A stretch of 64,000 nucleotides of DNA from Bacteroidota bacterium (GCA_021779195.1 JAJYBB010000008.1:1-64000); one strand, 5' to 3'; numbered from the stretch's first letter, positions 9,897 through 19,796 are shown. The notes: a model not told the origin generated them from the letters alone. Translations and numbers: made by a program.

Positions 9897-12800
9897 TTAG
9901 AGTTGACTATTTTCAGTCTCATTTTCAAACTGGGTACGATATTCCGAAGGAGTTATTCCAAATTTTTGTTTAAAGCAACGGCTAAAATATCGTGGGTCTT
10001 CAATTCCGATTTGATACGAAATTTCAGAGACACTTAGCTTCGTATTTCGCATATATTCAGCGGCTCTTTCGAAGCGTACTTCGCGAACAAATTCGACAGG
10101 CGAATAGCCCGTTAAACTTTTCAATTTATTAAAAAATACCGTTCGACTCATACCCAATTCTGAAGCAAGATAATCAATATTTAATTCGAAATTATCAATA
10201 TTTTCATTCATTAATTCGATAAGTCGTTGCATGAATATTTCTTCTTGCGATTTAATCTCAAGCGGCGGAAGTTTAAAATCGAGTTTTGATGATGCCGCAA
10301 TTTGCGAACGGTAATGTAACTGCAATTGTTGTCTTAGAGCCATCAGGTTTTCAATGCGGGCATGCAAATATTCAGAACTGAATGGTTTGGTAATGTAATC
10401 GTCGGCACCCACCTTCATTCCGGCTACTTTATTTTCCATATCGGTTACGGCAGTTAGTAAAATTACGGGGATATGAGAAGTTCGTGGATCAGTTTTTAAT
10501 TTCTGTGTGAACTCTAAACCATCCATTTCGGGCATTCTTAAGTCGGTGATAATGATATCGGGTTGTATTTTATCTAATTTTTTCCAGGCAATCAAACCAT
10601 TTTCGGCTTCTTCAACTTTAAATTCAACCTTTAAACTGCTTTTTAGAAAATGTCGCAACTCTTCATTATCTTCGACCAACAGCATAATGGGTTTCGATTT
10701 TTCATTTGTAGATAATTCGTTTTCGGGCAATATTTCGTTTTGGTCGGAGGTCGTTGCATCGGAGATAATAATATCTACATTCTGGTCGAAATGAGAGGTG
10801 CCAAGTTGAAAAACTAATCTGAAGGAAGTGCCTTTGCCGGGTTCGCTTTCCACCTGAATATCTGCATGATGCAGATCGACTAAATTTTTAACTAAATCAA
10901 GCCCTATGCCAGTACTTTTTTGGGTGATATTGCGCAGAGTATTGCTACTGAAAAAGCGGTCGAAAATAAAATTAATTTTTTCTTTTGCGATACCAATACC
11001 TTCATCTTGAACATATAATATGGCTTTATTGTTTTCGTTGGTTGTGCGTACTGTAATTTTTTTTCCGGGCGAGGTAAATTTAAATGAATTTGACAATAAG
11101 TTATAAATAATGGAGTCGAGTCGTTCGGGATCAACCCACACTTTTAATCCATCCGTACTGTCAATCACCTGAAATTTTATATTTTTAGCATTTGCAATTT
11201 CATTAAAATTACTACAACTTGCTTTTACAAAATATCCGAAACTGATTTCTTCGACCGTTAAGCGCATCTTGTTATTCTGTATTTTGCGGAAATCGAGAAT
11301 CTGATTGATCAAGCTCAACACCCGATCTAAATTGCGTCGAATGAGATGCATTTGCTCTTTAATTCCAGGGTCGAGGTTTTCTTTCAGGATATTATCCACC
11401 GGAAGCGAAATGAGAGTCAATGGCGTACGTAACTCGTGAGAAATATCTGTAAAGAACCTCAGTTTCATATCCGTGATGTGTTTTTCGAGCACCACGTTGT
11501 TTTTTAGTTTTAAGAATGTGGCAAAAATGTAGAAAGCAATTACAAATAAACCGATGCCAAAGAGGATATAAAGAAATTTCGCAAAATTTGATTGCCAGAA
11601 CGAGGGTAAAATTTTGACGATGAGTTGTCGCTCATTATTAAGCCATATGCCTTCACTGTCGGTTGAGCGTACCCGAAAAGTGTATTTCCCTGGAGGCAAC
11701 GAAGTATAAGTTGCAAAGTGTTTGGTGTGTACGTAGTTCCAGTCGGGATCGAATCCGTCTAACTTGTAAGCATATTGAATTTTTTCGGGTGCACGCATGT
11801 CCAAGGTTGCAAATTCAATGCTGAAAACATTTTGATTATGATTGAAAACCAACGTTTTCTGATAATCTATTTGTTTTTGAAGTATTGAACCTTTTACGCC
11901 AATTTCAACTTCCTTATTAAAAAGCAATAAACCGGTGAAAACCAATGGGGCACGGATTACTTGCCGTTTAACTGCATCCGGGTTGAACCAGTAAAAACCT
12001 GATTTTGATCCCACGCAAATTTCTGACGATTGCAGCATGCAGGCTGAAGCTTCAGAAAATTCGACATTTTCAAGTTCATTGCCTTTGCCGAACGACTCAA
12101 TCTTGGCAGTATTTTTGTTAAATTTAACGATTGAATTTTCAGTTGTAAGCCATAAATTGCCCTGTTTGTCGTCGATAATGGTATACACCACATTGTTGGG
12201 CATTCCTTGCGTTCGGCGGTAAACATCGAATTGAGGTTGTTTGCCCGGAGTGAGTTTTGATTTCAATCGGTTTAATCCTCCACCAAATGTGCCAAACCAC
12301 ATTGATGTCCCATCGTCAAGAATGCAATGAACATCGTTGGTTCCTAAGCTATTGGGATCATCTTCGTTTTTGTGATAATATTGAAATTTGATATCTTTTG
12401 GTGATTTGAGGTTTGAATTAAAAACCACGAATCCTTCAGTGGTAGCTACCCATATTTGTTGTTTCGTATCAACATAAACCTGCCGAACTTTTGAGCAATT
12501 GGTAATCGGATATGATTTCAATAAGTTATAAGCATGAATAAACCGAATTTTCCCGGTACTTTCGTCAATCAAATGCAAACCTGCACCATAACTGCCTGCC
12601 CAAATTCTACCTTGTTTATCCTGTGTAACTGAATAAAAGTCGTTATTTCCAGGCGAAAATGGATCGGCACTATGAACAAAGTTTTCAATGTGGAATGAAT
12701 TTTTGTTGTTGGTAGATATTAACCTGAACAATCCCCGCTTTTTTGTGGCTAACCATATATCTCCTTTTTTGTCCTGAAAGAAGTTGTAAACCAAGATTTC

Positions 12801-14261
12801 TAATTTACCTCCCTGAAAAATTCGCCCATCTTCATTTAATGTCCCTAACGGTTTTACATTTTCATCAAATACATGAACGGCACCATCTTTAGTGGCTACC
12901 CAAAGTCGGCGTTGGTTGTCTTCAAAAATAGCTCGCGTTTCGTTAGAAATACTGTAAACAGATTGATTTTGAAATAGATAATGATTAAAGTAATCGGGAA
13001 GAAACGTGCATTTGAAAACACCGTTTCCCCGGTTTGTACTTATCCATAACACACCTTGTGAATCGGATAAAACATGGTTTACTCCGTACGAAAATAAAGT
13101 GTTTACATCTTCGTTGTAAGGGCTGTAAAAAGGAACAAGGCGATCGGTAACGCGGTCGAACCACGAAAAGGTGCCAACATAGGGTTGAATCCAAAGATTG
13201 TCTTTTTCATCTTCAAAAATCTGATTACTAGGATTGGTAACTTGCCCTTCGTTAAGTCGTGTTTCGATATATTCTAATTTGTTTTTTTGCGGAATGTAAT
13301 GTAAAATACCGGATGCATGAATACTTATCCAGGCTTCACCCGACCTGTCGATGTATATCTGCAAAATCTCGTCGGTTTTCATTTGAGGAAATTTTTTCGT
13401 TGAAAAATGCTGAAGTGATTCACTTAAAAGATCGTAAGCGTAAAATCCATTGTCGGGAGTGGCAAAAAGATATTTATTCGCTGGTAAAAATGCTATGGAA
13501 CTTACCATTCCTTTCTCCTGTAATTCAATGGTTTTAAATGTTTTGTTCCGTTTGTCGTAAAGAAATACTTTTGAATCGCTACCCAACAGAATACGCCTTT
13601 TCTGATTGATAAATGAATAAAAGGGAATATTAGCATAAAACAGCTTCTGAACACCTCCTGATTTGATTTGCATCAACCCTTTAAATGTTAATATCCACGT
13701 ATTTTTTTCTTCATCTTCAAATATATTTTTAACAATGTCGTCAGGTAAAGTTTTATGAGCAACATCGAATTTCGATACGTGGAGTTGTCCGTTTTCAGGA
13801 TTTGTAATTATTTTGTAACAACCTTTATTAAAGGTGTTTAGCCAGATATTGCCTGAGGGTAGTGTGAAAATTTCTTGGATCTTATCGTTGATAAAGTTTC
13901 CATCAGGCATTTCTATTTTTTTTAATTCTTCGGTAGATGGATCTAAACGGCACACGATATCATCATAGGTTTTCATCCAAATATATCCTAAACGGTCTTC
14001 TTTGATGTCAATAATTCGGTTACTTAAAAGTGACTGACGCTTATCGGCTTTCGAGTTGAAAATAGTGAAATTGTAGCCGTCGAATTTATTCAGACCATCA
14101 CGTGTCCCAAACCAAATGTAACCATTCCGGTCTTTCATCATAGCCGTGATGCTGTTTTGAGAAAGCCCATTGTCGGAAGTATAATGAGTAAATGAAAAAT
14201 GGAATTGAGCTGAAATAAATCCTGAAATGCCAATCAGCAATATTAAAAGAAGATTTTTCAT
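9897..14261 (-). CDS. Hybrid two-component system sensor/regulator (HTCS)
   Basis: 1454 residues containing a complete one-protein signalling chain. It has a signal peptide (LLLILLIGISGFISA), a periplasmic two-component-regulator propeller (repeated IWFGTRDGL-, LWISTNRG- and LWVATKDG-type blades, about 30-770) and a Y_Y_Y domain (about 825-875, YAYKLDGFDPDW). A membrane segment follows (about 890-915), then HisKA with the H-box FFTDISHELRTPLTL (His near 942) and HATPase with DEGIGI and GIGLDL boxes. Next is a receiver domain (LVEDNEELRHFL, phospho-acceptor in IITDLRMPEMDG), and a C-terminal AraC-type HTH (about 1340-1445). HTCS proteins usually sense a periplasmic glycan fragment and switch on an adjacent utilisation locus. 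Here no SusC/SusD pair is adjacent, only the divergent small secreted protein and the cohesin/dockerin operon downstream. A good promoter lies at 14440-14470. Confidence 0.95.
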   Translation of the reverse strand: MKNLLLILLIGISGFISAQFHFSFTHYTSDNGLSQNSITAMMKDRNGYIWFGTRDGLNKFDGYNFTIFNSKADKRQSLLSNRIIDIKEDRLGYIWMKTYDDIVCRLDPSTEELKKIEMPDGNFINDKIQEIFTLPSGNIWLNTFNKGCYKIITNPENGQLHVSKFDVAHKTLPDDIVKNIFEDEEKNTWILTFKGLMQIKSGGVQKLFYANIPFYSFINQKRRILLGSDSKVFLYDKRNKTFKTIELQEKGMVSSIAFLPANKYLFATPDNGFYAYDLLSESLQHFSTKKFPQMKTDEILQIYIDRSGEAWISIHASGILHYIPQKNKLEYIETRLNEGQVTNPSNQIFEDEKDNLWIQPYVGTFSWFDRVTDRLVPFYSPYNEDVNTLFSYGVNHVLSDSQGVLWISTNRGNGVFKCTFLPDYFNHYLFQNQSVYSISNETRAIFEDNQRRLWVATKDGAVHVFDENVKPLGTLNEDGRIFQGGKLEILVYNFFQDKKGDIWLATKKRGLFRLISTNNKNSFHIENFVHSADPFSPGNNDFYSVTQDKQGRIWAGSYGAGLHLIDESTGKIRFIHAYNLLKSYPITNCSKVRQVYVDTKQQIWVATTEGFVVFNSNLKSPKDIKFQYYHKNEDDPNSLGTNDVHCILDDGTSMWFGTFGGGLNRLKSKLTPGKQPQFDVYRRTQGMPNNVVYTIIDDKQGNLWLTTENSIVKFNKNTAKIESFGKGNELENVEFSEASACMLQSSEICVGSKSGFYWFNPDAVKRQVIRAPLVFTGLLLFNKEVEIGVKGSILQKQIDYQKTLVFNHNQNVFSIEFATLDMRAPEKIQYAYKLDGFDPDWNYVHTKHFATYTSLPPGKYTFRVRSTDSEGIWLNNERQLIVKILPSFWQSNFAKFLYILFGIGLFVIAFYIFATFLKLKNNVVLEKHITDMKLRFFTDISHELRTPLTLISLPVDNILKENLDPGIKEQMHLIRRNLDRVLSLINQILDFRKIQNNKMRLTVEEISFGYFVKASCSNFNEIANAKNIKFQVIDSTDGLKVWVDPERLDSIIYNLLSNSFKFTSPGKKITVRTTNENNKAILYVQDEGIGIAKEKINFIFDRFFSSNTLRNITQKSTGIGLDLVKNLVDLHHADIQVESEPGKGTSFRLVFQLGTSHFDQNVDIIISDATTSDQNEILPENELSTNEKSKPIMLLVEDNEELRHFLKSSLKVEFKVEEAENGLIAWKKLDKIQPDIIITDLRMPEMDGLEFTQKLKTDPRTSHIPVILLTAVTDMENKVAGMKVGADDYITKPFSSEYLHARIENLMALRQQLQLHYRSQIAASSKLDFKLPPLEIKSQEEIFMQRLIELMNENIDNFELNIDYLASELGMSRTVFFNKLKSLTGYSPVEFVREVRFERAAEYMRNTKLSVSEISYQIGIEDPRYFSRCFKQKFGITPSEYRTQFENETENSQL

Positions 14262-14439
14262 GTTTCACAAATGATTTTTAAATCGAATATCGATAAATAG
14301 ATAAAAGGTAATTCATAAGTTCAGGTTTTATGTGTTTCATCCTTAAAAAGAAGTCTCAAAAGTCAGAATTGCATTTTAAAAACCTGTGATTCAATTTGAT
14401 ATCTGATTATTCTGTTGGCTTTCACAGAATTAGATAATG

Positions 14440-14470
14440 CAAAAATACAGAATAGATTCAGCAATTCAAA
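14440..14470 (-). promoter_or_regulatory. Bacteroidota-type promoter of the HTCS gene
   Basis: On the minus strand TTTG (14467-14470) is followed after 19 bases by TATTTTTG (14440-14447), a full match to TTTG-N19-TAnnTTTG. Predicted start near 14433 gives a leader of about 170 nt. Confidence 0.6.
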
Positions 14471-14554
14471 TTAGTTAATTAAATTTTTTCTTTATTCGGT
14501 CTAAAATTGCACATAATTCATTGATTTCTCCACAATATTTATTTATTGATTATT

Positions 14555-14562
14555 TACTTTTG
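14555..14562 (+). promoter_or_regulatory. -7 element (TACTTTTG) of the small secreted protein
   Basis: TACTTTTG matches TAnnTTTG 45 bases before the ATG at 14608. No TTTG is seen at the usual distance, which may point to activator-dependent transcription, possibly by the divergent HTCS (inference). Confidence 0.45.
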
Positions 14563-14607
14563 CACTAATCAATTTTTTTTATTCTAACACTATTAAAAAA
14601 AAACAGT

Positions 14608-15348
14608 ATGAAAAAAACTTTACTTTTGACAACAGTTGCCATTTTATCAGGAATCGCTATTCAGGCACAAACGGTATGGAATTTTAGTAATGCACCTTTT
14701 GGAGCATCCCCTTCAGTTACCTTCACATCTACTTTTACTACTACCGATGGATTAACAGTTGGAACTGATGGAACTGCCTTATTCTCTCTGACCTCAAACA
14801 GCAAAACGATTGATGGCACTGCTTACACCTATCGCTTACAAACAGGTGGTGGAGGAGCAAATGTGGCTCCATCGTTTATTCCTACTACTCGTTATTTGAG
14901 CTTTAATGTATCCGGCGGATGCACAATCAATGTAGGAATGATTTCTTCTAACTCATCTTCAGTTAGAACGTTAATCATTGTAAATGCAGACCAATCGGTT
15001 GTCGATTCAATCCCGAATGTTATTGGTTCTTCAGCCGCAACTTATACCTATAATTATACAGGAAAAGCATCAAAACTTTATCTTTATTCGAGGAGTAGCG
15101 GTATTAATTTTTATTATTTGTCTGCCACGAATGTCGTAACTTCCGTACGTAATATTCTTGCTTCTAAAGGTGTTTCATTCGATGGAACTGAGATTATTAA
15201 CTCAAAAAGCCTTCCGATTGAAGTTTACAATTTACTTGGTAAAAAAATGGTTAGTGCAAACACTTCAATATCGACAAAGAATTTTCAACGTGGAATTTAT
15301 ATCGTTCGAGTTAAAGGAGCTGATGATGCTTTGAAAATTTGTCTCTAA
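14608..15348 (+). CDS. Small secreted beta-sandwich protein with T9SS-like tail
   Basis: 246 residues. The N-terminus is a signal peptide (MKKTLLLTTVAILSGIAIQA, cleavage after QAQ likely). The middle (about 20-180) is Ser/Thr/Gly-rich beta sequence starting TVWNFSNAPFG. It has YLSFNVSGGCTINV and a later KASKLYLYSRSSGINFYYL, resembling the accessory module often found with secreted pectate lyases in Bacteroidota. The last 65 residues look like a T9SS type A sorting domain (SLPIEVYNLLGKKM ... GIYIVRVKG), ending unusually in KICL. It is transcribed divergently from the HTCS gene and ended by a clear terminator. A carbohydrate-binding role is inferred; no catalytic residues were recognised. Confidence 0.75.
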   Translation: MKKTLLLTTVAILSGIAIQAQTVWNFSNAPFGASPSVTFTSTFTTTDGLTVGTDGTALFSLTSNSKTIDGTAYTYRLQTGGGGANVAPSFIPTTRYLSFNVSGGCTINVGMISSNSSSVRTLIIVNADQSVVDSIPNVIGSSAATYTYNYTGKASKLYLYSRSSGINFYYLSATNVVTSVRNILASKGVSFDGTEIINSKSLPIEVYNLLGKKMVSANTSISTKNFQRGIYIVRVKGADDALKICL

Positions 15349-15369
15349 TTATTTTTACATATCATATTA

Positions 15370-15403
15370 AAGGCTTTTCGCTTAGTTGCGAAGAGCCTTT
15401 TTT
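15370..15403 (+). terminator. Intrinsic terminator of the small secreted protein gene
   Basis: AGGCTTTTCGC pairs with GCGAAGAGCCT (one G-T wobble) across a TTAGTT loop and is followed by a run of T. It begins 22 bases after the stop codon. Confidence 0.85.
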
Positions 15404-15713
15404 CATTAAGTGCTGTACATGGCGGGTGAAATTTACAGTTAAAGTTTATTAAATTGTTAGATGTTTCATGAATTTTTTCGATGTGCGGATTAAGGCAAGG
15501 CAACCGTAATGAGGTGGAATCTGAAAATGCTGACGAATGTACCGGTTGAATGAACAAAACCATCACCATGAACAAATTGAATGACCCGTTTGCATGAAAA
15601 TCGAAATAAAATATACAGAGCGGATACGATAATGACCGGAATCCGAAGGAAAGGAAGTGTTCGATTTCTAAATGATGCATGAAAACTATATATTGCACAC
15701 CTATCGATTTCAA

Positions 15714-15753
15714 AACAAAAAACCACCAAATGTTGACAGCACATTTGGTGGTT
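15714..15753 (-). terminator. Intrinsic terminator of the M16 peptidase gene
   Basis: The 12-base arms AACCACCAAATG (15721-15732) and CATTTGGTGGTT (15742-15753) are exact complements. On the minus strand they are followed by a T-rich tract (TTTTGTTTTG). It lies about 70 bases beyond the stop codon at 15821. Confidence 0.8.
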
Positions 15754-15820
15754 AATATGGAAGTGAGCGTAAGAATTGCTCATTTTTCCCGACTCAATTT
15801 GATTTGTTTCTTTTCGAAAA

Positions 15821-18637
15821 TTATTCCGTCGGTTTCATAACTACTTCAAGAACATTGCCTTGTGCGAGGATATTTTTCACTGTTTTTTGAATTAATGCCG
15901 GTGTAAGGGCTTCAACTGAGGCTTTGTAATCAGTTATTAAGTTGAGCTTATCTTTGTAATATAATTCTAATGAATTATTCCACCAACGATTTTCTGCCAA
16001 ATTCTCAGCATATTTCTTCAGCATATTCTCTTTCACTTTTTGAAGGTCATCGGCGAGAGGTCCATCTTTTGCAATTTTGTTAAGCTCCTCAAAAATAATT
16101 GCGATCAGTTTTGATTGTTTTACCGGATCAGTGTCAAATTGCATCATCAATAAAGCCTCATTAATCGGGGTATTGTTCAAGGTACCACGAACACCCACGC
16201 CATAGGTTCCACCTTCTTTTTCGCGAATACTTTCAACGTATCGAATGTCCAAAATATCCCCGATAGCAGTCATGGTCAAACGGTTTAGCATGTTAAATGG
16301 CATGGTTGCATTGTAAATCACAAAATTGGATGCTTTTTTAATTTTCATTTCTTTACTGAAAGAATTATCAACTTTTCCTTTTGGACGACGAATGCCAACA
16401 TCGGTATATTTTTCGAATGTTTTGGTTGTCTTCAATCCGCCCAGATAGGTCAGAATAGCTTGTTTCATAAGCTTGTTTTCAGGATCGACATTCCCTGTGA
16501 GAATAAACGTAAAATTGGCAGGATTGGCAAATCTTTCTTTGAAAAAAGCAAGTGCTTTTTCCTGATTCACTTTCTCGATGGTATTCAAATTTAAGAGTAC
16601 TGTTCGTGGATTATGATTGGTAACCATTTCATTTATAGTATCCGAAAATGCTTTCCGAGGATCGCTTGAGCTATTTGCCAATGATGCTTTGTAGTTATTT
16701 ATTAATGCTTTATATGAATCGTCATCGCGCCGAGGAGCGGTGAAATTGAGATATACAAGTTGCAATAAAGTTTCAAAATCGTTTACAGATGAGCTGCCGT
16801 TAAATCCTTGGTCATAATTACCGATTGTAGGCGACACGGAGGCAATTTTACCGGTCAGTATTTTATTTAAGTCAACTAACGAATATTCTCCTAATCCATT
16901 GTTACTTACTATGGATGTTGCTAACATATCGGAGGGTAGGTTCTCAATATTTTTTTCTTTTGAAAGTCCACCAGAACTAAATGCGTCAAGTAAAATTTCA
17001 TCTTTTTTGAATGTGGTGGGTTTGAGTATTACTTTCACACCGTTGCTCAATGTCCATTCAATCGTACCTAGCAATTTGTTATCCAATACTTTATCAATTT
17101 TCCCGGCTTGTGGAGCTTTGTTAATTAATGGCTTGTTTAAAGTATCTTCAGCACGAGGTTTGATTTCAGCTTTTTTTGAATCATCTATCTCTTTTAAAAT
17201 TTGTTCAGTCGTTGGTATTTTTACTGCTTCCTTGTCGGGTGCCATGATTGAAACAATGAGGTTGGTGTCGGTAACATACGATTTTGCCACTTCATTTATC
17301 ATATCGAGTTTCATTACCGGCAGCACTTTTTGTAAAGTTTGGTATTCCCAGGTAATGCCGGGAATAGGTTCCTGGTTTAGGAAATTCCGGACATATTCTT
17401 CAACTAATTGGTTGTTTTTCTGATTTTCACGTTCATTGTAAGCTTTTTCTACATTTTTCAGCAGATCGGTTTTTGCTCTTTCCAATTCTGAATTGGTAAA
17501 TCCGAAACGTTTGATTTTTTGGGCTTCAATTAGCAAGGCATTCAATCCATCCAATTCTTTTCCTTCTTTCGGAATAGCCAACATTTGAAAAGCATCTTCC
17601 GATTTCACCAACTCACCGTATCCGGCATAAGCAGCAACAAACGGAGCATTTGCCTGTTGGGTTATTTCTTCGAAGCGATTGCCAATCATACTGGAAATTA
17701 AAGAATTGATAGTGCTAAAAAAATATCCGTTTATCGATAGTTTAACATTGTCAGGCAGTTTGGTGTGTTTGTATTCCAATTCAATGCGTGTCATTCGAGC
17801 TTCTGGATCTTTAACAATAGCTACTATTGGTTTTTTATTATCGAAAATGGGGAAAATTGTACGTGGAGCTTCATTTTCTCTTTTAGGTATATCGGCAAAC
17901 ATCGTTTTAATTTTTGCTTCCACAGAATCAACATTTATGTCACCGACAATTAAAATTGCCTGCAAGTCTGGTCGATACCATTTTTTATAAAATTCGCGAA
18001 TGGTATTATGCTTAAAATTATTGATAATGGCTGTGTCGCCTATCACGTCGCGTTTGGCATATTGCGAACCAGGGTATTTGATTTTATTTGATTCTTTCCA
18101 CATTCGGCGTTCAGCTCCCGCTCCGGTACGCCATTCTTCACGAATCACACCGCGCTCGGCATCGATTTCGGAACCTTCAAGCGAAATAAAGTTCGACCAA
18201 TCATGTAACACCAACAAGGCACTATCCACAATTCCAACGCGAGTAGTCGGAACGTCCGAAAGATTGTAAACTGTTTCGTCCAACGAAGTATGTGCATTGA
18301 TATCGGCACCAAATTTAACCCCGATTTTTTCGAGGTAATTGATTATACCTTTTCCTGGAAAATGTTTTGTGCCGTTAAATGCCATGTGTTCCAGGAAATG
18401 AGCTAATCCGTTCTGATCGTCATTTTCAAGAATAGCGCCGACATTTTGAGCAATGAAAAAGTCTGCACGCTGTTTGGGCTCTTTGTTGGCACGGATGTAA
18501 TACGTTAACCCGTTGTCTAACTTTCCATACCGAACGTTAGGATCAATGGGTACTGGTTGTAATTGTTGTGCATTTAAGCTCAACGTTATGAACAACACAG
18601 TAAAGAGAAAAATGTAATGCGAAAAAATTGTTTTCAT
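15821..18637 (-). CDS. M16 family zinc metallopeptidase (pitrilysin/insulinase type), exported
   Basis: 938 residues, the usual length of a two-half M16B peptidase. A signal peptide (FLFTVLFITLSLNA) precedes LQPVPIDPNVRYGKLDNGL, the typical first strand. The inverted zinc motif HxxEH is present as HFLEH near residue 79, followed by MAFNGTKHFPG, with the downstream acidic region around residues 150-160 (ERGVIREEW). The second, inactive half begins near residue 520 (LSNGVKVILKPTTFKKDEIL). It probably degrades peptides in the periplasm. It stands alone between a terminator and the divergent msrC-like gene. Confidence 0.92.
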   Translation of the reverse strand: MKTIFSHYIFLFTVLFITLSLNAQQLQPVPIDPNVRYGKLDNGLTYYIRANKEPKQRADFFIAQNVGAILENDDQNGLAHFLEHMAFNGTKHFPGKGIINYLEKIGVKFGADINAHTSLDETVYNLSDVPTTRVGIVDSALLVLHDWSNFISLEGSEIDAERGVIREEWRTGAGAERRMWKESNKIKYPGSQYAKRDVIGDTAIINNFKHNTIREFYKKWYRPDLQAILIVGDINVDSVEAKIKTMFADIPKRENEAPRTIFPIFDNKKPIVAIVKDPEARMTRIELEYKHTKLPDNVKLSINGYFFSTINSLISSMIGNRFEEITQQANAPFVAAYAGYGELVKSEDAFQMLAIPKEGKELDGLNALLIEAQKIKRFGFTNSELERAKTDLLKNVEKAYNERENQKNNQLVEEYVRNFLNQEPIPGITWEYQTLQKVLPVMKLDMINEVAKSYVTDTNLIVSIMAPDKEAVKIPTTEQILKEIDDSKKAEIKPRAEDTLNKPLINKAPQAGKIDKVLDNKLLGTIEWTLSNGVKVILKPTTFKKDEILLDAFSSGGLSKEKNIENLPSDMLATSIVSNNGLGEYSLVDLNKILTGKIASVSPTIGNYDQGFNGSSSVNDFETLLQLVYLNFTAPRRDDDSYKALINNYKASLANSSSDPRKAFSDTINEMVTNHNPRTVLLNLNTIEKVNQEKALAFFKERFANPANFTFILTGNVDPENKLMKQAILTYLGGLKTTKTFEKYTDVGIRRPKGKVDNSFSKEMKIKKASNFVIYNATMPFNMLNRLTMTAIGDILDIRYVESIREKEGGTYGVGVRGTLNNTPINEALLMMQFDTDPVKQSKLIAIIFEELNKIAKDGPLADDLQKVKENMLKKYAENLAENRWWNNSLELYYKDKLNLITDYKASVEALTPALIQKTVKNILAQGNVLEVVMKPTE

Positions 18638-18955
18638 ACTTTTAAATGTTTAAATTGATAGGGTTTTGGAAAAAGGATTTAGAATGAATTGCAAAGGAAA
18701 TGATTAATTGCCAATTAAAAAAATTTTTCTGTAGTTTTGTTAATCTAAATCATTCATTTGCCCATTAAAAACATATAATATTAATTAAAAAATTGTATAA
18801 TTGAAATGCATTTTGGTTTTTGAAAGAGACATGAATTGTAATAGGCTAAACTGGTGGGCAAAGGAAATACAAAGAATATTTCAATCTATGGATTATAAAT
18901 GTTGAATTCTTTTCCGAAAATATTTATCTTTGCCTTCAATTAAAGAATAAATTCT
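18638..18955. other. Divergent intergenic region
   Basis: 318 very AT-rich bases between the M16 gene and the fRMsr gene. A full promoter for the plus-strand gene is present at 18902-18932. No clear promoter match for the M16 gene was found, and no small ORF. Confidence 0.55.
18902..18932 (+). promoter_or_regulatory. Bacteroidota-type promoter of the msrC-like gene
   Basis: TTG (18902-18904), 20 bases, then TATCTTTG (18925-18932). The predicted start near 18939 leaves a short leader of about 17 nt to the GTG start. Confidence 0.6.
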
Positions 18956-19444
18956 GTGGCTGAACAATTAAAAGTTGAAATGGAGGCGAGCAAAAGAAGT
19001 AAATATGAAATATTACTTCCACAATTAGAAGCCTTGTTGGCTGGCGAGACTGATTTGGTAGCCAATTTATCAAATACCGCAGCAGCATTGCGAACCACTT
19101 TTCAATGGTGGTGGGTAGGTTTTTATTGGGTGAAAAACGATGAATTGGTTTTGGCGCCATTTCAGGGACCAATTGCATGCACCCGAATTAAATTTGGGAA
19201 AGGCGTTTGCGGTACGGCTTGGAAAGAGAATAGAAGTTTATGGGTGCCCGATGTTGATAAATTTCCAGGTCATATTGCCTGTAGTAGCGCTTCCGTCTCC
19301 GAAATTGTGGTGCCAATTTCCGATAAAAGCGGAAAAGTGCTCGGACTAATTGATGTCGATAGTGAGCGAACAGATGTATTGGACAATACTGACTGCATGT
19401 ATTTAGAAAAAATAGGTCATTTGATAAGTAAAAGGTTGGAATAA
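18956..19444 (+). CDS. msrC: Free methionine-(R)-sulfoxide reductase (GAF domain)
   Basis: 162 residues forming a single GAF domain. Three cysteines at 75, 85 and 109 have the 10- and 24-residue spacing of the catalytic cysteines of E. coli fRMsr, in GPIACTRIKF, GKGVCGTAW and GHIACSSAS. It reduces free Met-(R)-sulfoxide in the cytoplasm, an antioxidant repair role. The start is GTG at 18956, chosen because MAE-L fits relatives as I remember them. An ATG at 18980 is a possible alternative. Confidence 0.9.
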   Translation: MAEQLKVEMEASKRSKYEILLPQLEALLAGETDLVANLSNTAAALRTTFQWWWVGFYWVKNDELVLAPFQGPIACTRIKFGKGVCGTAWKENRSLWVPDVDKFPGHIACSSASVSEIVVPISDKSGKVLGLIDVDSERTDVLDNTDCMYLEKIGHLISKRLE

Positions 19445-19460
19445 TTTAATAATAATAATT

Positions 19461-19796
19461 ATGGAACTATCAAGTAATGAGAAAGCAAAGATTCAAGAGT
19501 TGATCGACATGGCGATGCGACGTGAATTTGAACGTGGATTGATGGAAGTCGATTCGATTCTACAGTTATGGCGTACAGGTAAAATGAATTACAAAGAAAG
19601 TTATTACTTGCTTTACAAACATATAACTGACTTTAATAAAAATATCGCCCAACGTTACGATACCCTAAATCCCACCACTCATTTGTTAACCCTCGTTTCT
19701 ATGTTGGTGGACAAGACAATAGATGAACGTGATTTAGTTGATTTTTCACACGAATTGAAAAATTATCTTAAAAATGTTCTCATGTCATTATCTTGA
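19461..19796 (+). CDS. Conserved-looking helical protein of unknown function
   Basis: 111 residues, starting MELSSNEKAKIQELIDMAM 16 bases after the msrC-like stop, so probably co-transcribed with it. The composition is strongly alpha-helical, with LWRTGKMNYKESYYLLYKHI in the middle and a C-terminal helix ending LKNYLKNVLMSLS. No signal peptide, membrane segment or metal motif is visible, and I do not recognise a family. The position in an oxidative-repair operon gives only weak guidance. Confidence 0.7.
   Translation: MELSSNEKAKIQELIDMAMRREFERGLMEVDSILQLWRTGKMNYKESYYLLYKHITDFNKNIAQRYDTLNPTTHLLTLVSMLVDKTIDERDLVDFSHELKNYLKNVLMSLS

Larger units (their letters stand above)
14262..14607. other. 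Divergent intergenic region with two promoters
   Basis: The 346-base spacer separates the HTCS gene from the divergently read small secreted protein. It holds one full Bacteroidota promoter for the HTCS gene (14440-14470) and one -7 element for the plus-strand gene (14555-14562). No further gene was seen. Confidence 0.6.
15349..15820. other. Convergent intergenic region, two terminators, no gene recognised
   Basis: The 472-base stretch between convergent genes contains a terminator for each side (15370-15403 and 15714-15753). Open frames on the minus strand in 15345-15783 have Cys/Phe/His-rich, low-conservation-looking sequence without a sensible start, and were not called. Confidence 0.55.

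Noticed and set aside
15345-15783. Two overlapping minus-strand open frames in the convergent gap, Cys/His/Phe-rich
   Set aside because: They overlap two strong terminators, have no promoter or family-like pattern, and their composition is that of antisense or noncoding sequence.
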